NCBI RefSeq assembly: GCF_000421465.1
Contig: NZ_ATXB01000001.1
Coordinates: 248,001-312,000 of the forward strand
DNA: 64,000 nucleotides
Source of the DNA: Methylohalobius crimeensis 10Ki
GTDB taxonomy: Bacteria > Pseudomonadota > Gammaproteobacteria > Methylococcales > Methylothermaceae
Direction of reading: 5' to 3'
How positions within the stretch are numbered: position 1 is the first letter of the stretch; every line of letters begins with the position of its first letter. The position numbers and the translations under genes are program-made. The notes under the pieces were generated by a model that was not told the DNA's origin, did not search any database, and saw nothing but the letters and a program-made list of their open reading frames with translations. Of this stretch, positions 63,255 to 64,000 are shown piece by piece.

Positions 63255-64000
63255 CTCAAGCCCCGACACCAATGCGGATCGACGGTTCTACGCTGCCCCT
63301 CGGCTACCACTGCCGTCCCCTGACAGGTCACGATCCAGGTGGCCACCGCCATCACAAAGCACAGCCGATCCAAGACCTCGGCTTGCCGAAGCCGGGAAGA
63401 CGCCCATTGAAACCCATTGGATTTATGGTCCAGAAACCCTTCCTCGATGGCAAAACGCTTGCCGTAATCGGCGAGGGTCGTTTCATCGGTCCATTCATCG
63501 CTCAGGATCAGCCAGGGTTCCTTGGCGCCTTTTTCCCAACCCACGGCCACGTTCACCGCTTCATGCACCTTCCAGAGATAAACAGTGTGGTAATAACGCA
63601 CCTGGCCGGCATCCACGCACCACTTCAGCGGGCGGTAACCAGCGCCGCTCCATCGCCAAGCCGGCGTATTGCGCTTCATCCGAATCCGGCAGTGCCAATC
63701 CGGTGTCCGTTTGATCCAGCGCACCAACTGCAGATGACAAAATCCACGATCGGCCAGCAAAATCACCTCAAAACCTTTCAGGCGGGAGACACTTTGCGCC
63801 AGAACCGAGCGGTAGACCTGAAAGGCCACGCTGGCACTGGGTTGCCGTTTCACCTTCCAGGCCACCGGAATCGCCCGACCCCGATACACCAACGCCACTT
63901 GAATCACACAGAAACTATTCCATAGCATCGTCGTATCCAAGGCCACGTATACGCGGCGTTCCTCGCCCGTCGGTAACCACCCTTTCAACAGCCCCGCATA
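63071..64000 (-). CDS. IS4-type transposase, 5' end outside the window
   Basis: The minus-strand frame is open to the window edge. It reads VYVALDTTMLWNSFCVIQVA (first Asp), FEVILLADRGFCHLQLVRWI (second Asp) and YGKRFAIEEGFLDHKSNGFQ (Glu), the DDE triad of IS4-family transposases. It ends in WQYTFCIPDSTT just inside the IS end near 63030-63070. It is the element that destroyed the porin 3' end. The start lies past 64000. Confidence 0.85.
   Translation of the reverse strand, partial: YAGLLKGWLPTGEERRVYVALDTTMLWNSFCVIQVALVYRGRAIPVAWKVKRQPSASVAFQVYRSVLAQSVSRLKGFEVILLADRGFCHLQLVRWIKRTPDWHCRIRMKRNTPAWRWSGAGYRPLKWCVDAGQVRYYHTVYLWKVHEAVNVAVGWEKGAKEPWLILSDEWTDETTLADYGKRFAIEEGFLDHKSNGFQWASSRLRQAEVLDRLCFVMAVATWIVTCQGTAVVAEGQRRTVDPHWCRGLSYARIGWNWIHHALACGKALIDRLWLPSADDPAPVPTASDRSRWMEELPWQYTFCIPDSTT

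Overview
The window is a chromosomal segment of a GC-rich Gammaproteobacterium. The evidence is the gene order cdsA-dxr-rseP at the left and recA-recX-alaS-lysC-csrA-tRNA-Ser(GCU) at the right. The typical core-gene sequences and a PhoB-type promoter agree. A relative of the Methylococcales or Chromatiales is plausible, but that is inference and nothing here fixes the genus.

Layout. 1-4909: core genes (cdsA end, dxr, rseP, a dsbC-like isomerase, cobO, an unknown membrane protein). 5019-7583: mutS on the minus strand. 7.6-10.0 kb: a small island with a decayed integrase, an AbiEi/AbiEii type IV toxin-antitoxin (TA) pair with two matching operators, and a truncated gene. 10.5-22.2 kb: polysaccharide locus I (TMTC-like membrane protein with TPRs, GT4, GT2, DUF2304, WbaP-like initiating transferase, Wzy, a YdjM-like protein, Wzx). 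It is interrupted by a duplicated [Phd antitoxin - MntA/HepT - GT2] segment with one intact and one decayed copy. 22.3-27.4 kb: a TA island (three MntA/HepT-type pairs in the wider region, DUF433/DUF5615, Phd/VapC) mixed with four copies of the C-terminal part of an Rpn-family nuclease. 27.5-36.4 kb: polysaccharide locus II for a nonulosonic (sialic/pseudaminic/legionaminic-like) acid glycan: a fused CMP-sugar synthetase/PseG-like protein, NeuB, pyruvyltransferase, acyltransferase, second Wzx, a sialyltransferase-like enzyme, second Wzy, and WecG/TagA. The codons look more AT-rich than in the flanks. 36.4-50.4 kb: a mosaic of TA modules (TumE/TumA, two BrnT/BrnA-like, five VapBC pairs, HigBA and remnants), insertion sequences (IS3 fragment, IS110, IS66 fragments), integron attC-like sites, one intact REP-associated tyrosine transposase (RAYT), several RAYT remnants and many REP-like palindromes. 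50.5-52.7 kb: the polysaccharide genes resume (GT4, Wzz). 53.3-64.0 kb: core genes return, ending in a Pho-box-controlled OprP-like porin whose 3' end is destroyed by an IS4-type transposase.

How the parts fit. The two Wzx/Wzy sets, the initiating transferases and Wzz describe a Wzy-dependent surface polysaccharide system. The accessory DNA has accumulated between its gene blocks, and TA and HEPN modules overlap or directly abut glycan genes. The best leads are: the Rpn-like copies that all keep a strong Shine-Dalgarno and ATG at the start of the C-terminal domain (a possible intragenic antitoxin, found here also as stand-alone genes); the tandem MntA/HepT-GT2 duplication; the RAYT element with perfect 18-bp ends and scattered solo ends; and two near-identical tail-anchored coiled-coil proteins that differ in their number of 54-bp repeats.
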